A stretch of DNA of 64,000 bases from Lysinibacter cavernae (GCF_011758565.1 NZ_JAAMOX010000001.1:1217838-1281837), one strand, 5' to 3'; positions 1 to 8,404 are shown, counted from the stretch's first letter. Numbers and translations are program-made. Notes: generated by a model not told the origin, from the letters alone.

Positions 1-168
1 GGCATCGGATTCAACATTGTGCAGTTCCAGCGCCTGTTTGCCCTTCCCGAGATGTGGAGTGGCATTATCCTGCTCGGCGTTATCGGTGTCTGCGCAAATG
101 CGCTCTTCCGTCTCATCGAGGGACGAGTTTTGACGTGGTACTTCAATATGCAAGTGAAAGAAAAGTAG
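1..168 (+). CDS. ABC transporter permease, C-terminal end (partial)
   Basis: The window opens inside this gene; frame 1 is open from base 1 to the TAG at 166-168 and gives the last 55 residues. They contain one hydrophobic helix (around WSGIILLGVIGVCANALF) and a short cytoplasmic tail ending in NMQVKEK. This resembles the end of an SsuC/TauC-type inner-membrane permease. The assignment rests mainly on the next gene, which starts 8 bp downstream and encodes the matching ATPase. The two would form an importer with the lipoprotein at 5494-6477. The family is likely, but the substrate cannot be read from this fragment. Confidence 0.7.
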   Translation, partial: GIGFNIVQFQRLFALPEMWSGIILLGVIGVCANALFRLIEGRVLTWYFNMQVKEK

Positions 169-176
169 GTAACAAC

Positions 177-1040
177 ATGTCGCAGACGAACGCAACGCCC
201 ATTGGCGCAACACCAACCGACACCGCACAAAGCCACGACGCAATCCTTGAAGTGCAGCACCTGCGCAAGGTGTACGGTTCTGGCCCAACGGCCGTTGAAG
301 CAATCGGAAACCTCGACTTCAGCATCCGGCCTGGCGAACTCGTGTGCATCGTTGGGCCATCTGGAGCTGGAAAAACGACCTTCCTTCGCTGCGTCTCCGG
401 GCTCCTCCAGCCAACCTCTGGCGCGATCGTACTTGAGGGCAAAACGGTCAACGGCCCGCCAGAGGGCATGGCCGTCGTGTTGCAGGAATACGGCCGCAGC
501 CTCTTCCCCTGGCTCACCGTGCAACAGAACATCGAACTCCCCCTCCTCGAAAAGAAACTCGACAAGGCAACACGGCAGTCGCTTATCGCAGAGTCCCTTG
601 AGGCCGTTGGACTCGGGGGTTCCGCCTCGAAATACCCGTGGCAGCTCTCCGGCGGCATGCAGCAGCGCGTGGCGATCGCACGGGCGATCGCGTTCCAGCC
701 GCACGTATTAGTCATGGATGAACCCTTTGCTGCGGTTGACGCCCAAACCAGGGCGGAGCTTGAGGACCTCGTCCGCACTATCTGGAAGACGATGGGTGTG
801 ACCGTCCTCTTTGTCACGCACGATATTGACGAGTCTGTGTATCTTGGGCAGCGCGTCATTGTGCTCTCAAGCGCACCGACCATGGTGCTTGAGGAAGTGA
901 TCATCGACCTCCCAGAGGTGCGTGATCAGCTCAGCACGCGCGCACTGCCAGAGTTCGCCGACCTGCGCACCCAGGTCTACGAGCTCATCCAGCGCGCCAA
1001 GCACGAGCGCTACTCGCCAACACCGGCGAGTGCAGCGTAG
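177..1040 (+). CDS. ABC transporter ATP-binding protein, SsuB/TauB (nitrate/sulfonate/aromatic-acid) family
   Basis: A 287-residue ATPase that would energise uptake of a small organic anion. It has Walker A (GPSGAGKT), a Q-loop (LQEYGRSLFPW), the signature LSGGMQQR and Walker B (VLVMDEPFAAVD), followed by the switch His in THDIDE. Length and motifs fit the SsuB/TauB/NrtD group. The frame is open further upstream, but ATG 177 is preferred because it starts 8 bp after the permease stop and the conserved domain follows about 20 residues later. Permease and ATPase are separated from the probable binding lipoprotein (5494) by the phd-like catabolic genes, so the inferred cargo is a phenylpropanoid or related aromatic acid. 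Confidence 0.88.
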   Translation: MSQTNATPIGATPTDTAQSHDAILEVQHLRKVYGSGPTAVEAIGNLDFSIRPGELVCIVGPSGAGKTTFLRCVSGLLQPTSGAIVLEGKTVNGPPEGMAVVLQEYGRSLFPWLTVQQNIELPLLEKKLDKATRQSLIAESLEAVGLGGSASKYPWQLSGGMQQRVAIARAIAFQPHVLVMDEPFAAVDAQTRAELEDLVRTIWKTMGVTVLFVTHDIDESVYLGQRVIVLSSAPTMVLEEVIIDLPEVRDQLSTRALPEFADLRTQVYELIQRAKHERYSPTPASAA

Positions 1041-1102
1041 CCGCATCCGCTCAGGGCCCCTGCGTGACGTTGCCGATAACCCGGCGGATTCAGGCGGGGG
1101 CC

Positions 1103-1618
1103 TTAGCCGTGAAACGCAACCAGTTTGAGATAGCCGAAGAGCCGCTCCCTATCCCGTGCGGTGAGCGAGCTCATAGCGAGTTCTTGGGACTGAGCGACGA
1201 GCGGGCCAGCCTCAGCATAGAGCGCCTTGCCAGCGGTGGTAGCCCTGATGACATTTGAGCGCCGATCCCTCGGGTCTGGCTCACGCCGCACGAGGCCGCG
1301 CTCTTCGAGTCGATCGATAAGCGCCACGATCTGGCTTGGGTCGAGGTCGAGAAACTGCGCGAGTTCTTTTTGTGACGGGTTTGTATCGCTGCACGCGAGG
1401 GACAGCACCGAGTACGAACGAACGCGGAGGTCGAGCGGCTCAAGCAGGGCGTTGGTTGCCGCCGAACGGGCCGCGCGGGCGCGGGCAAGCAAAAAGTCGA
1501 TGTCGTGGCCAAGATCCGTGTCGATAAAGCGTTCCATCGCGGATGCCGCGGCTCCGGCCTGGCGGGGTGCGGCTTCGCTGCCGGCAACGGTCGATTGTGC
1601 GGATGTCCGTGTCTCCAT
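1103..1618 (-). CDS. phdR: MarR-family regulator, PhdR/CouR-like
   Basis: A 171-residue winged-helix regulator with the MarR core: DNA-recognition region SQKELAQFLDLDPSQIVALI and wing ERGLVRREPDPRDRRSN. It is transcribed divergently from the SDR-amidohydrolase-acyl-CoA dehydrogenase-MaoC series. That is the position of PhdR in C. glutamicum, and CouR in Rhodococcus is also a MarR protein; CouR is released by a CoA thioester of the substrate. By inference it represses the 1796-6477 genes through the palindrome at 1705-1716. ATG 1618 is chosen; an in-frame GTG at 1624 is possible. It ends 62 bp from the convergent ATPase gene. Confidence 0.85.
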   Translation of the reverse strand: METRTSAQSTVAGSEAAPRQAGAAASAMERFIDTDLGHDIDFLLARARAARSAATNALLEPLDLRVRSYSVLSLACSDTNPSQKELAQFLDLDPSQIVALIDRLEERGLVRREPDPRDRRSNVIRATTAGKALYAEAGPLVAQSQELAMSSLTARDRERLFGYLKLVAFHG

Positions 1619-1704
1619 ATTCACAAGATTAGCCCGCCAGCCCCCTCAACCACATTATTGAGTTTATAAATTATAGAAAGTCTCAACTTTTGAAGAGAGT
1701 TCCA

Positions 1705-1716
1705 TCAACTAGTTGA
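1705..1716. promoter_or_regulatory. Candidate MarR operator in the AT-rich divergent promoter region
   Basis: A perfect 12-bp palindrome, TCAACTAGTTGA, lies in a markedly AT-rich 177-bp gap between the MarR gene and the SDR gene. A degenerate copy, TCAACTTTTGA, lies about 20 bp to the left (1683-1693). The TTGACT at 1713-1718 could be a -35 element for the rightward genes, but no well-spaced -10 is obvious. Operator function is inferred from position and symmetry. Confidence 0.5.
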
Positions 1717-1795
1717 CTTTTTCAATTATATAAATGATCATTAGATTACGTCAGTGCGGACATTCGACCGCCACCATCAAGCGAAGGAGCTTGCC

Positions 1796-2728
1796 ATGAG
1801 CCTTGTCGGAAAAGTTGCCATTGTCACAGGGAGCGGTCGCGGCCTCGGCCTTGCCTACGCCCAAGAACTGGCGCGACAGGGCGCATCCGTTGTCATCAAC
1901 GATGTTGACGAAGCCGTTGCTGCTGAGGCAGTAGCAAGCATTCGTTCAGCTGGCGGCAACGCAACTGCCGTCGTTGCACCGGTTGGCCCGACAGCAACCG
2001 CAGATCAGCTCGTAGCTGCGGCGCTCGACACATACGGACGCCTCGACATCCTCGTCACCAACGCCGGCGTACTCCGCGACACCGTGCTCTGGAAGATGAG
2101 CGACGACGACTTCGACACCGTCATCAACGTCCACCTGCGAGGAACATTCACCTGCGTTCGTGCGGCGGCCACCCACTTCCGCACGCAAGGACAGGGTGGG
2201 CGCATCATCTGCATCGGCTCTCCAACCGGGCAGCGCGGAAACTTCGGCCAAACCAACTACGCCGCGGCCAAAGCCGGCATTGTCGGCATGGTCCGCACCT
2301 GGGCGTTGGAGCTCGCCCGCGCCGAAGTCACCGTCAACGCCGTCATCCCAGTGGCCGCGACAGCCATGACAGACACCGTTCCGTTCTTTGCGGCGTTCAA
2401 CGAAGCGGCAGCAAAGGGCGAAGAGATGCCACCCTTTGCCCGCCGCGTACTCGGTTACGGCACCCCGAAGGATGTCGCCGGGCTCGTGAGCTTCCTCGCG
2501 TCGGATGCGGCCGCAAAGGTCACCGGCCAGGCAATCGGAGCAGGCGGCGACCGACTCCAGCTCTGGTCCCACCCAGAGGTTGTTGCCACGGCATTCCAAA
2601 ACGGCGGCTGGGACTACGACGTCCTCACCGAAGACTTTGGCTCGCTCTTTGGCAATCAGCAGCAGTCCGTCGGCGAGAAGATGCCAGACCTGCCAGCAGA
2701 ATTCCAACCAGCGCCAGCGGCACAGTAA
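1796..2728 (+). CDS. phdB: Short-chain dehydrogenase, probable 3-hydroxyacyl-CoA dehydrogenase (PhdB/CouN-like)
   Basis: A 310-residue classical SDR. It has the Rossmann motif TGSGRGLG (residues 11-18), NAG in the fourth strand, and catalytic YAAAK with Y155 and K159. It is about 55 residues longer than the usual 250-residue SDR; the extra part is a C-terminal tail ending in PAPAAQ. The start ATG follows GAAGGAG by 7 bp. In the phd/cou scheme it would oxidise the 3-hydroxy-phenylpropanoyl-CoA made by the hydratase at 4911 to the beta-keto thioester. The next gene begins 2 bp after its stop. The enzyme class is secure; the substrate is inferred from gene order. Confidence 0.85.
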   Translation: MSLVGKVAIVTGSGRGLGLAYAQELARQGASVVINDVDEAVAAEAVASIRSAGGNATAVVAPVGPTATADQLVAAALDTYGRLDILVTNAGVLRDTVLWKMSDDDFDTVINVHLRGTFTCVRAAATHFRTQGQGGRIICIGSPTGQRGNFGQTNYAAAKAGIVGMVRTWALELARAEVTVNAVIPVAATAMTDTVPFFAAFNEAAAKGEEMPPFARRVLGYGTPKDVAGLVSFLASDAAAKVTGQAIGAGGDRLQLWSHPEVVATAFQNGGWDYDVLTEDFGSLFGNQQQSVGEKMPDLPAEFQPAPAAQ

Positions 2729-2730
2729 CC

Positions 2731-3627
2731 ATGACCGCGACGCGTTATGAGCCGGGAGTTAACCCGGCATCCGTTGTGGCAATCGACACCCACGTTCACA
2801 TCGAGGTGGACGATCACGGGCACAACGCTCTCCCCGACGCGCTCGTTGAGGCCGCAAGCAAGTATTTCAAAGCTGGCGGTCCACGGCCAGACCTCGATTC
2901 GGTCGCGGAATACTACCGCGAGCGCAACATGGCCGCAGTGGTTTTTACGGTCGATGCCACAACCGCTCTCGGCCGCAAGCCGAACAGCAGCGAAGACATC
3001 GCTGAGGGTGCCGCGCGCAACAACGACGTGCTCATCCCGTTTGGCTCGGTTGACCCTCGCGGCGGGGCGGATGCCCTCGCCAAGCTGCACCGGTTGGCAG
3101 GCGACTCCGGTGTTCGGGGGTTCAAGTTCCACCCGACGGTGCAGAACTTCGACCCGAGCGACGAACAGTATTACCCGTTCTGGGAGGCGCTGCAAAACCT
3201 TGGCCTTCCCGCGCTCTTCCATACCGGGCAGTCCGGCATCGGCTCTGGCCTCCCAGGTGGATTTGGCCTCAAGCTTGGGCTCTCGAACCCCATCCTGCTT
3301 GACCCGCTCGCCGCTGACTTCCCCGAACTCAACGTGATCATGGCGCATCCATCGGTGCCGTGGCAGGACGAGGCACTCGCCGTCGCGACGCATAAGGCCA
3401 ACGTCTGGATTGACCTGTCCGGATGGTCGCCAAAGTATTTTCCGGAGAACCTCGTCAGGCACGCCAACTCGCTCCTGCAAGATCGGGTGCTTTTTGGCTC
3501 CGATTTCCCCCTCATTACCCCAGACCGCTGGCTAGACGATTTTGCAAAACTCTCGATCAAAGACGAGATCAGGCCAAAAATCATCAAGCAGAACGCGGCC
3601 AGATTACTCGGATTGGTGACCCAATGA
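2731..3627 (+). CDS. phdC: Amidohydrolase-2 (ACMSD-like) family metal-dependent hydrolase (PhdC/CouO-like)
   Basis: A 298-residue TIM-barrel metal hydrolase. Metal ligands are visible as HVH (H21, H23), the FKFHPTVQ strand, LFHTGQSG, MAHPSVPW and the late aspartate in FGSDFPLI. This is the amidohydrolase-2 pattern shared with aminocarboxymuconate-semialdehyde decarboxylase. In the phd and cou clusters the equivalent gene is thought to cleave the beta-keto thioester, releasing the shortened aromatic acid (vanillate, 4-hydroxybenzoate or protocatechuate). It lies 2 bp after phdB and overlaps the next start by 4 bp (ATGA), so translation is probably coupled. Confidence 0.85.
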   Translation: MTATRYEPGVNPASVVAIDTHVHIEVDDHGHNALPDALVEAASKYFKAGGPRPDLDSVAEYYRERNMAAVVFTVDATTALGRKPNSSEDIAEGAARNNDVLIPFGSVDPRGGADALAKLHRLAGDSGVRGFKFHPTVQNFDPSDEQYYPFWEALQNLGLPALFHTGQSGIGSGLPGGFGLKLGLSNPILLDPLAADFPELNVIMAHPSVPWQDEALAVATHKANVWIDLSGWSPKYFPENLVRHANSLLQDRVLFGSDFPLITPDRWLDDFAKLSIKDEIRPKIIKQNAARLLGLVTQ

Positions 3628-4817
3628 CCAGATCGGCAGCCCCAACGCCCTCCTCGTTTTACCCCGCTGACCAATACGGTTTCTCGCTTGAGCTCAGTGC
3701 TGCGGAGCTCACCGTCCTCGGCAAGCTCAGGGTTGTGCTCGACGAGGATGTTGCGCCTCTCCTCTCTGACTACTGGGAGCAGGGCCAGTTCCCCTACCAA
3801 ATCGTCGACACGCTCATTGGGCTCAGCCTCATGAATCCCCCAGAATTTGAGGGATCTCCAGCAAGCGACCTGTATGCGGGCTTCCGCAATTTTGAACTCG
3901 CCAGAACGGACGCCTCAATCGCCACGTTCTATAACGCCCAGTCAGGTCTCTTCCGCACCACCGTGATGCGCGGCGGCACCGATGAACAGGTCGCACGCTA
4001 TGACGAGGCCATCCAGAGCTTTGCATTCACGGGAGTGTTTGCGCTCACCGAGCCTGACCACGGCTCGGATATCGCTGGAGGCCTTGCCACAACCGCAACG
4101 CGCGACGGCGACACCTGGACAATCAACGGCGCAAAGCGTTGGATCGGCGGTGCGTTCTCCGCCAATGTGCTTGCCGTGTTCGCGCGAGATACCGCCGATG
4201 GTCAGGTCAAAGCGTTTCTTGTCCCCACCGACGCGCAGGGCGTCGCCCTCACCAAAATTGAGCGAAAGACATCGCTCCGGATCATGCAGAACGCCGACAT
4301 CACGCTTTCGGAGGTGAAGGTTCACGAGTCAGACCGGCTCGGTCGCATCAATTCGTTTGCGGATGTCGCTGGCCTACTGCGGGTGATGCGCTCCGACGTC
4401 GCCTGGATTGCGACGGGGCTGCAGTGCGGCGCCTACGAGGCCGCCCTCCGGTACGTGCGCGAGCGGGAACAGTTTGGTAAACCACTCGCCTCGTTCCAGC
4501 TTGTACAAGAAAAACTCGCCACGATGCTTGGCAACCTCACCGCATCCCTCGGCATGGTGGTGCAGCTCACCAAACGCCAATCGACTGGCCACTACGCCGA
4601 CGAGAACTCAGCGCTTGCCAAGATGTTCGTCTGCACGAGGATGCGCGAAACCGTTGCGCTCGCAAGGGAGGTTGTCGGCGGCAATGGCATCATCCTCGAC
4701 ACCGACGTTGCCAGGTTCCACGCGGATGCCGAAGCCGTCTATTCCTACGAAGGAACCCACGAGATCAACGCGCTCATCGTGGCTCGGGCAGCAACCGGCA
4801 TCGGCGCGTTTCGCTGA
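3624..4817 (+). CDS. phdD: Acyl-CoA dehydrogenase (PhdD-like)
   Basis: A 397-residue FAD-dependent acyl-CoA dehydrogenase of full length. It shows the FAD/substrate signature (ALTEPDHGSD, followed by WTINGAKRWIGG), the middle beta domain, and the C-terminal helical domain with REREQFGKPLASFQ and YSYEGTHEIN. The Glu of the last motif is the likely catalytic base. It would saturate or desaturate the propanoid side chain, for instance feeding dihydro-ferulate or phenylpropionate analogues into the cinnamoyl-CoA route. ATG 3624 overlaps the amidohydrolase stop (ATGA); the longer open frame runs through that gene and is rejected. Confidence 0.88.
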   Translation: MTRSAAPTPSSFYPADQYGFSLELSAAELTVLGKLRVVLDEDVAPLLSDYWEQGQFPYQIVDTLIGLSLMNPPEFEGSPASDLYAGFRNFELARTDASIATFYNAQSGLFRTTVMRGGTDEQVARYDEAIQSFAFTGVFALTEPDHGSDIAGGLATTATRDGDTWTINGAKRWIGGAFSANVLAVFARDTADGQVKAFLVPTDAQGVALTKIERKTSLRIMQNADITLSEVKVHESDRLGRINSFADVAGLLRVMRSDVAWIATGLQCGAYEAALRYVREREQFGKPLASFQLVQEKLATMLGNLTASLGMVVQLTKRQSTGHYADENSALAKMFVCTRMRETVALAREVVGGNGIILDTDVARFHADAEAVYSYEGTHEINALIVARAATGIGAFR

Positions 4818-4865
4818 TTGTCCCGCCCCTCAGGCTCATCCCTATCCCCACCAACATCTGAAACA

Positions 4866-4897
4866 CCGAATCCCGGAACCCGAATCCCGAACCCCGA
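4866..4897. repeat. Short tandem repeat ahead of the MaoC gene
   Basis: The 93-bp gap between the acyl-CoA dehydrogenase and the MaoC gene contains a roughly 13-bp unit (CCGAATCCCG plus variable end) in two full copies and part of a third, ending just upstream of the ribosome-binding site. No hairpin or promoter is evident. It may be a slippage-prone spacer; no function is claimed. Confidence 0.5.
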
Positions 4898-4910
4898 AGA
4901 AAGAAGCACC

Positions 4911-5369
4911 ATGACCGACCAAACAACCGCAACCTTCGACGAGCTCCCCGCCCTGATCGGCACCGACCTTGGATACACCGACTATCGCGAGGTTACGCAG
5001 GACCAAATCAACACGTTTGCGGATGCCGCCGACGACCACCAGTGGATCCACACCGACCCGGAAAAGGCCAAGGACGGACCATTTGGCGCGCCAATCGCCC
5101 ACGGATTCCTCACCCTTTCGCTTGCGATCCCGATGTGGACTGAGCTGTTTGACGTGACCGGCGTGGCGACAAAGGTCAACTATGGTCTCGACAAGGTTCG
5201 GTTTCCCGCCCCCGTCACGGTTGGCTCTCGCATCAGGATGAACGCGGTCATCGCTGACGTCACCGAGATCCCTGGCGGCGTACAGCTTGGCGTTGACCAA
5301 ACCATCGAGATTGAGGGCCAGACAAAACCTGCCGTGGTCTCGAAGGGGCTGTACCGCTTTTACGCCTAA
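4911..5369 (+). CDS. phdE: MaoC-family enoyl-CoA hydratase (PhdE/CouM-like)
   Basis: A 152-residue single hot-dog-fold hydratase. The MaoC signature is clear: FADAADDHQWIHTDP supplies the Asp/His pair, and APIAHGFLTLS the second conserved His. It would add water to the CoA-activated cinnamate double bond, giving the substrate for the SDR. It keeps the phdB-C-D-E gene order, but with a 93-bp gap instead of an overlap. ATG 4911 follows GAAAGAAG. Domain call secure, pathway role inferred. Confidence 0.85.
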   Translation: MTDQTTATFDELPALIGTDLGYTDYREVTQDQINTFADAADDHQWIHTDPEKAKDGPFGAPIAHGFLTLSLAIPMWTELFDVTGVATKVNYGLDKVRFPAPVTVGSRIRMNAVIADVTEIPGGVQLGVDQTIEIEGQTKPAVVSKGLYRFYA

Positions 5370-5493
5370 CCGAAACTGCTTCCGCGGCGGCGGTCGCACT
5401 CCCCCTGATGAGCGCAGTTCAGAACACACTGTTGGCCGGCCCCTCCTGGCCTGCCAAGCCCACCCGTCTCAAGGAAGAGAAGGAAGTATCACC

Positions 5494-6477
5494 ATGAAAC
5501 ACCTCACCAAGATGATCACCATTGGGGCCGTCGCAGCGCTCGCGCTCACCGGATGTAGCTCCTCAAACGGCGGTGGCGATGATGCCGCGGCCCCAAGCTC
5601 GGAGAACATGACCGACGTGCAGGTTGGCATCCTCACGATCGCGCCCTCCGTTGCGATGCAGTACGGCATCGACGAAGGAATCTTCGCAGAACACGGCCTC
5701 AACGTTGAGCTGCAGACCGGCCAGGGTGGTGCAGCCCTGCTCCCTGCATTGTCCTCGGGTTCGATGGCCTTCGCCATTGGCAACCCGCTCTCCGGCATCG
5801 TTGCAACGGAGAAGGGTCTCGACATCAAGATCGTGACGGGCTACAGCAACTCAAAGGCTGACGGCGAAGACATCAACGGCGTCGTGGCAAAGAAATCATC
5901 GGGAATCGAGTCGTTCGCCGATCTCGAAGACAAAAAGGTCTCGGTCAACACGCTCAAAACCCAGGGCGACCTCACCATCAGCGAGAGTGTCAAGATTGAT
6001 GGCGGCGACCCGGCGAAGGTCAACTTCCTTGAAATGCCGTTCCCCGATATGGAGGCGCAGCTCTCGTCAGACAATGTTGACGCGATCTGGATACCAGAAC
6101 CCTTCCTCAGCAAAGCGCTCGCTGACCCAAATAATGTGCTGATCGGCTACCCGAACCAGACCGCCCTCCCTGGGCTGCCAACAATGGTCGCCCTCACAAG
6201 CGGCAAATACGCGACCGAGAACCCAAAGGTGGTAAAGGCGTTCCAGGAGGCCATGGCCGAAACGCTCACAAAGGCTGAGGAAAACCCGGAGGCCGTCCGC
6301 GCCCTCCTGCCGTCGTTCATGGATATGCCCGAAGCCGTCGCCACCAACCTGCGCATGGAGACGCTCGACGCGGAGGTACCCACTCAGGTACTGTCGGATC
6401 TTGGAGATCTCATGGTCGAGTACAAGTACGTCGAAAAAACACCCGACGTCAAGGCAATGATTGTCAGCTCCAACTAG
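5494..6477 (+). CDS. ABC transporter substrate-binding lipoprotein (SsuA/NMT1-like)
   Basis: A 327-residue lipoprotein. The signal peptide ends in the lipobox LTGC (C21), followed by a Ser/Gly/Asp linker. The mature part has the NMT1/SsuA layout: VGILTIAPSVAMQYGIDEG, then IFAEHGLNVEL, a FAIGNPLSG region and the WIPEPFLSKAL segment. It would capture the ligand outside the membrane and pass it to the permease/ATPase at 1-1040. A strong AAGGAAGAGAAGG ribosome-binding site precedes ATG 5494; the longer reading frame overlaps the MaoC gene and is rejected. C. glutamicum uses an MFS carrier (PhdT) in its phd cluster, so this importer is a lineage difference. Confidence 0.88.
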   Translation: MKHLTKMITIGAVAALALTGCSSSNGGGDDAAAPSSENMTDVQVGILTIAPSVAMQYGIDEGIFAEHGLNVELQTGQGGAALLPALSSGSMAFAIGNPLSGIVATEKGLDIKIVTGYSNSKADGEDINGVVAKKSSGIESFADLEDKKVSVNTLKTQGDLTISESVKIDGGDPAKVNFLEMPFPDMEAQLSSDNVDAIWIPEPFLSKALADPNNVLIGYPNQTALPGLPTMVALTSGKYATENPKVVKAFQEAMAETLTKAEENPEAVRALLPSFMDMPEAVATNLRMETLDAEVPTQVLSDLGDLMVEYKYVEKTPDVKAMIVSSN

Positions 6478-6484
6478 CTGAGTG

Positions 6485-6514
6485 GATGTTGGGGCCAACG
6501 GTGGCCCCAACATC
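6485..6514 (+). terminator. Strong hairpin after the binding-protein gene
   Basis: A perfect 13-bp stem (GATGTTGGGGCCA / TGGCCCCAACATC) with a 4-nt loop starts 7 bp after the stop codon. No U-tract follows, so it is either a non-canonical terminator or a 3' stabiliser. It would lower expression of the CoA ligase relative to the phdBCDE and binding-protein genes. The rest of the 214-bp gap shows nothing notable until the GGAAGAAGGA ribosome-binding site of the ligase. Confidence 0.65.
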
Positions 6515-6691
6515 CCGCCTCGGTCGCTCCCCCGGTTCTATTCTTCGTTCCTCACCCGTCCTCTCGCTCACTCATGCAGCACATCCCCCTGCCCGAGTCC
6601 ATCGTCTTGTTGTTCACCTCATTACACCCGCTGTCGTTTACCCATCCAGCCAACGCCGCTGTTGCCGCTGGAAGAAGGACCCCACGTTCTC

Positions 6692-8251
6692 ATGCGAAAC
6701 CAAGGAATCGGCTCGTGGATTCACCGCCGCCGCGAAAAATCAGCAGCCAACATCGCCGTCGTGAGCGGCGATCAGAGTGTCACCTACGCCGAACTTGACC
6801 GGCGCATTAACGCCTTCGCGGCGGCGCTTGCGCAGCGGGGCATCCGAAGCGGCGACCGCGTCGCCTACCTTGGCGAAAATCACACGGCATTCCTCGAAAC
6901 CTTCTTCGCCTGCGGCGTACTTGGCGCCATTTTTGTGCCGCTCAACACGAGGCTCGCGCCGCCAGAGGTGCGGTACGCGCTTCGGGACTCGGGCAGCAGC
7001 ATCCTTGTGCACGCTGATTCCCTTGAACCGCTCGCCGCCGCAGGCAGCGTCGACACCTTTATCGACCGCCGCATAATTGTGAATGACCGCACCGAGGTCG
7101 AGTGGACGACGCCGATTGGTGCGGTGCCACTCTCTGACCGCATCCTCATCGAATCGCATGAAACGGTCATCGCTGAGCACCTTGGCAGCGCAGCACATAT
7201 TGATGCAGAGGTGAGCCTTGATGACCCTGCCATGATTCTGTACACCTCAGGCACAACGGGGAGCCCAAAGGGCGCGCTGTTGACCCACGAGAACCTAACC
7301 TGGAACAGCTACAACGTACTCGTCGACTACGACGTTGTGAGCAGCGACATCGCCCTCATCATCTCGCCAATGTTCCATGTAGCCTCCCTCGATATGGGCG
7401 TGCTCCCGGTCATCCTGAAGGGCGGAACGGTTGTGCTCGAGCCGCGCTTTGACCCAGGTAGAGCCCTTGAACTCATTGAGCTGCATCGCGCCACAATGAT
7501 CAGCGGAGTGCCAACCACGTATCAGCTCATCTGCGAGCATCCGCTCTGGGACCAAACCGATATTTCGTCACTCAAGAAGCTCACCTGCGGCGGATCGGCT
7601 GTGCCAGTTCGCGTGCTGAACGCCTACGAAGACAGAGGCCTCGCGTTCTCTGGCGGATACGGGATGACCGAGACGGCACCAGGCGCCACAAGCCTCAACC
7701 CGTCAAAATCCCGGGCCAAAATGGGCTCTGCCGGGCTGCCACATTTCTTCACGGATCTGCGGATCGTGGATACCAACGGCCGTGTGCTGCCCGCAGGCGA
7801 AGTTGGCGAAATCCAGTTGTCTGGCCGAAACGTCATCCGCGAATACTGGAATAAGCCAGAGGCAACCGAAACTGCATTTGCCGATGGTGAGTGGTTTATG
7901 TCTGGCGACACCGGCTACGTTGACGACGACGGGTACCTCTTTGTTACGGGACGTATCAAGGACATGATCGTGTCTGGCGGCGAAAACGTGTACCCCGTTG
8001 AGATCGAGCAGCTCATCGTTGAGCTTCCCGCGGTCGACAGCGTTGCCGTCATCGGCATTCCTGACGAGCGCTGGGGCGAAGTCCCGCACGCGGTTGTGAC
8101 GCTGCGCAGCGGATCGACGCTGGATGCCGCTGCGGTGCAGGCGCATCTCTCCGGACGCATCGCTCGCTACAAAATCCCGAAGACGCTTCAGGTTGTGGCT
8201 GAGATGCCACGAACGGCGAGCGGCAAAATCAGAAAAACCGACCTGCGGTAG
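6692..8251 (+). CDS. phdA: Acyl-CoA ligase (AMP-forming), probable phenylpropanoid-CoA ligase (PhdA-like)
   Basis: A 519-residue ANL-superfamily ligase with all core motifs: P-loop LYTSGTTGSPKG, GYGMTETAPG, the hinge GDTGYVDDDGYLFVTGRIKD and the catalytic lysine in TASGKIRK near the C terminus. It would activate the aromatic acid with ATP and CoA, the first step of the pathway encoded upstream. ATG 6692 follows GGAAGAAGGA; the frame is open 70 codons further upstream, but that part is low-complexity and overlaps the hairpin. C. glutamicum phdA is likewise apart from phdBCDE. The exact substrate is not determined by sequence. Confidence 0.82.
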   Translation: MRNQGIGSWIHRRREKSAANIAVVSGDQSVTYAELDRRINAFAAALAQRGIRSGDRVAYLGENHTAFLETFFACGVLGAIFVPLNTRLAPPEVRYALRDSGSSILVHADSLEPLAAAGSVDTFIDRRIIVNDRTEVEWTTPIGAVPLSDRILIESHETVIAEHLGSAAHIDAEVSLDDPAMILYTSGTTGSPKGALLTHENLTWNSYNVLVDYDVVSSDIALIISPMFHVASLDMGVLPVILKGGTVVLEPRFDPGRALELIELHRATMISGVPTTYQLICEHPLWDQTDISSLKKLTCGGSAVPVRVLNAYEDRGLAFSGGYGMTETAPGATSLNPSKSRAKMGSAGLPHFFTDLRIVDTNGRVLPAGEVGEIQLSGRNVIREYWNKPEATETAFADGEWFMSGDTGYVDDDGYLFVTGRIKDMIVSGGENVYPVEIEQLIVELPAVDSVAVIGIPDERWGEVPHAVVTLRSGSTLDAAAVQAHLSGRIARYKIPKTLQVVAEMPRTASGKIRKTDLR

Positions 8252-8404
8252 GGGTGGTTGCGGGTAGGGGTGATTGCGGGCGCGGGTGATTGCGGGCGCG
8301 TGAGCGTGGCGGGCGCGTGAGCATGGCGGGCGTGGCTCCGTGAGGAGCGCGCAAAGCTCTGCAGGGTGCGCGCAAAGCTCCGCGGGAGCGAGCGCAGCTC
8401 TGCG

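Noticed and set aside
6482-6691. N-terminal extension of the CoA ligase (70 codons)
   Set aside because: It would contain the 6485-6514 hairpin and a Pro/Ser/Cys-rich stretch; ATG 6692 has a strong ribosome-binding site and the ligase domain starts there.
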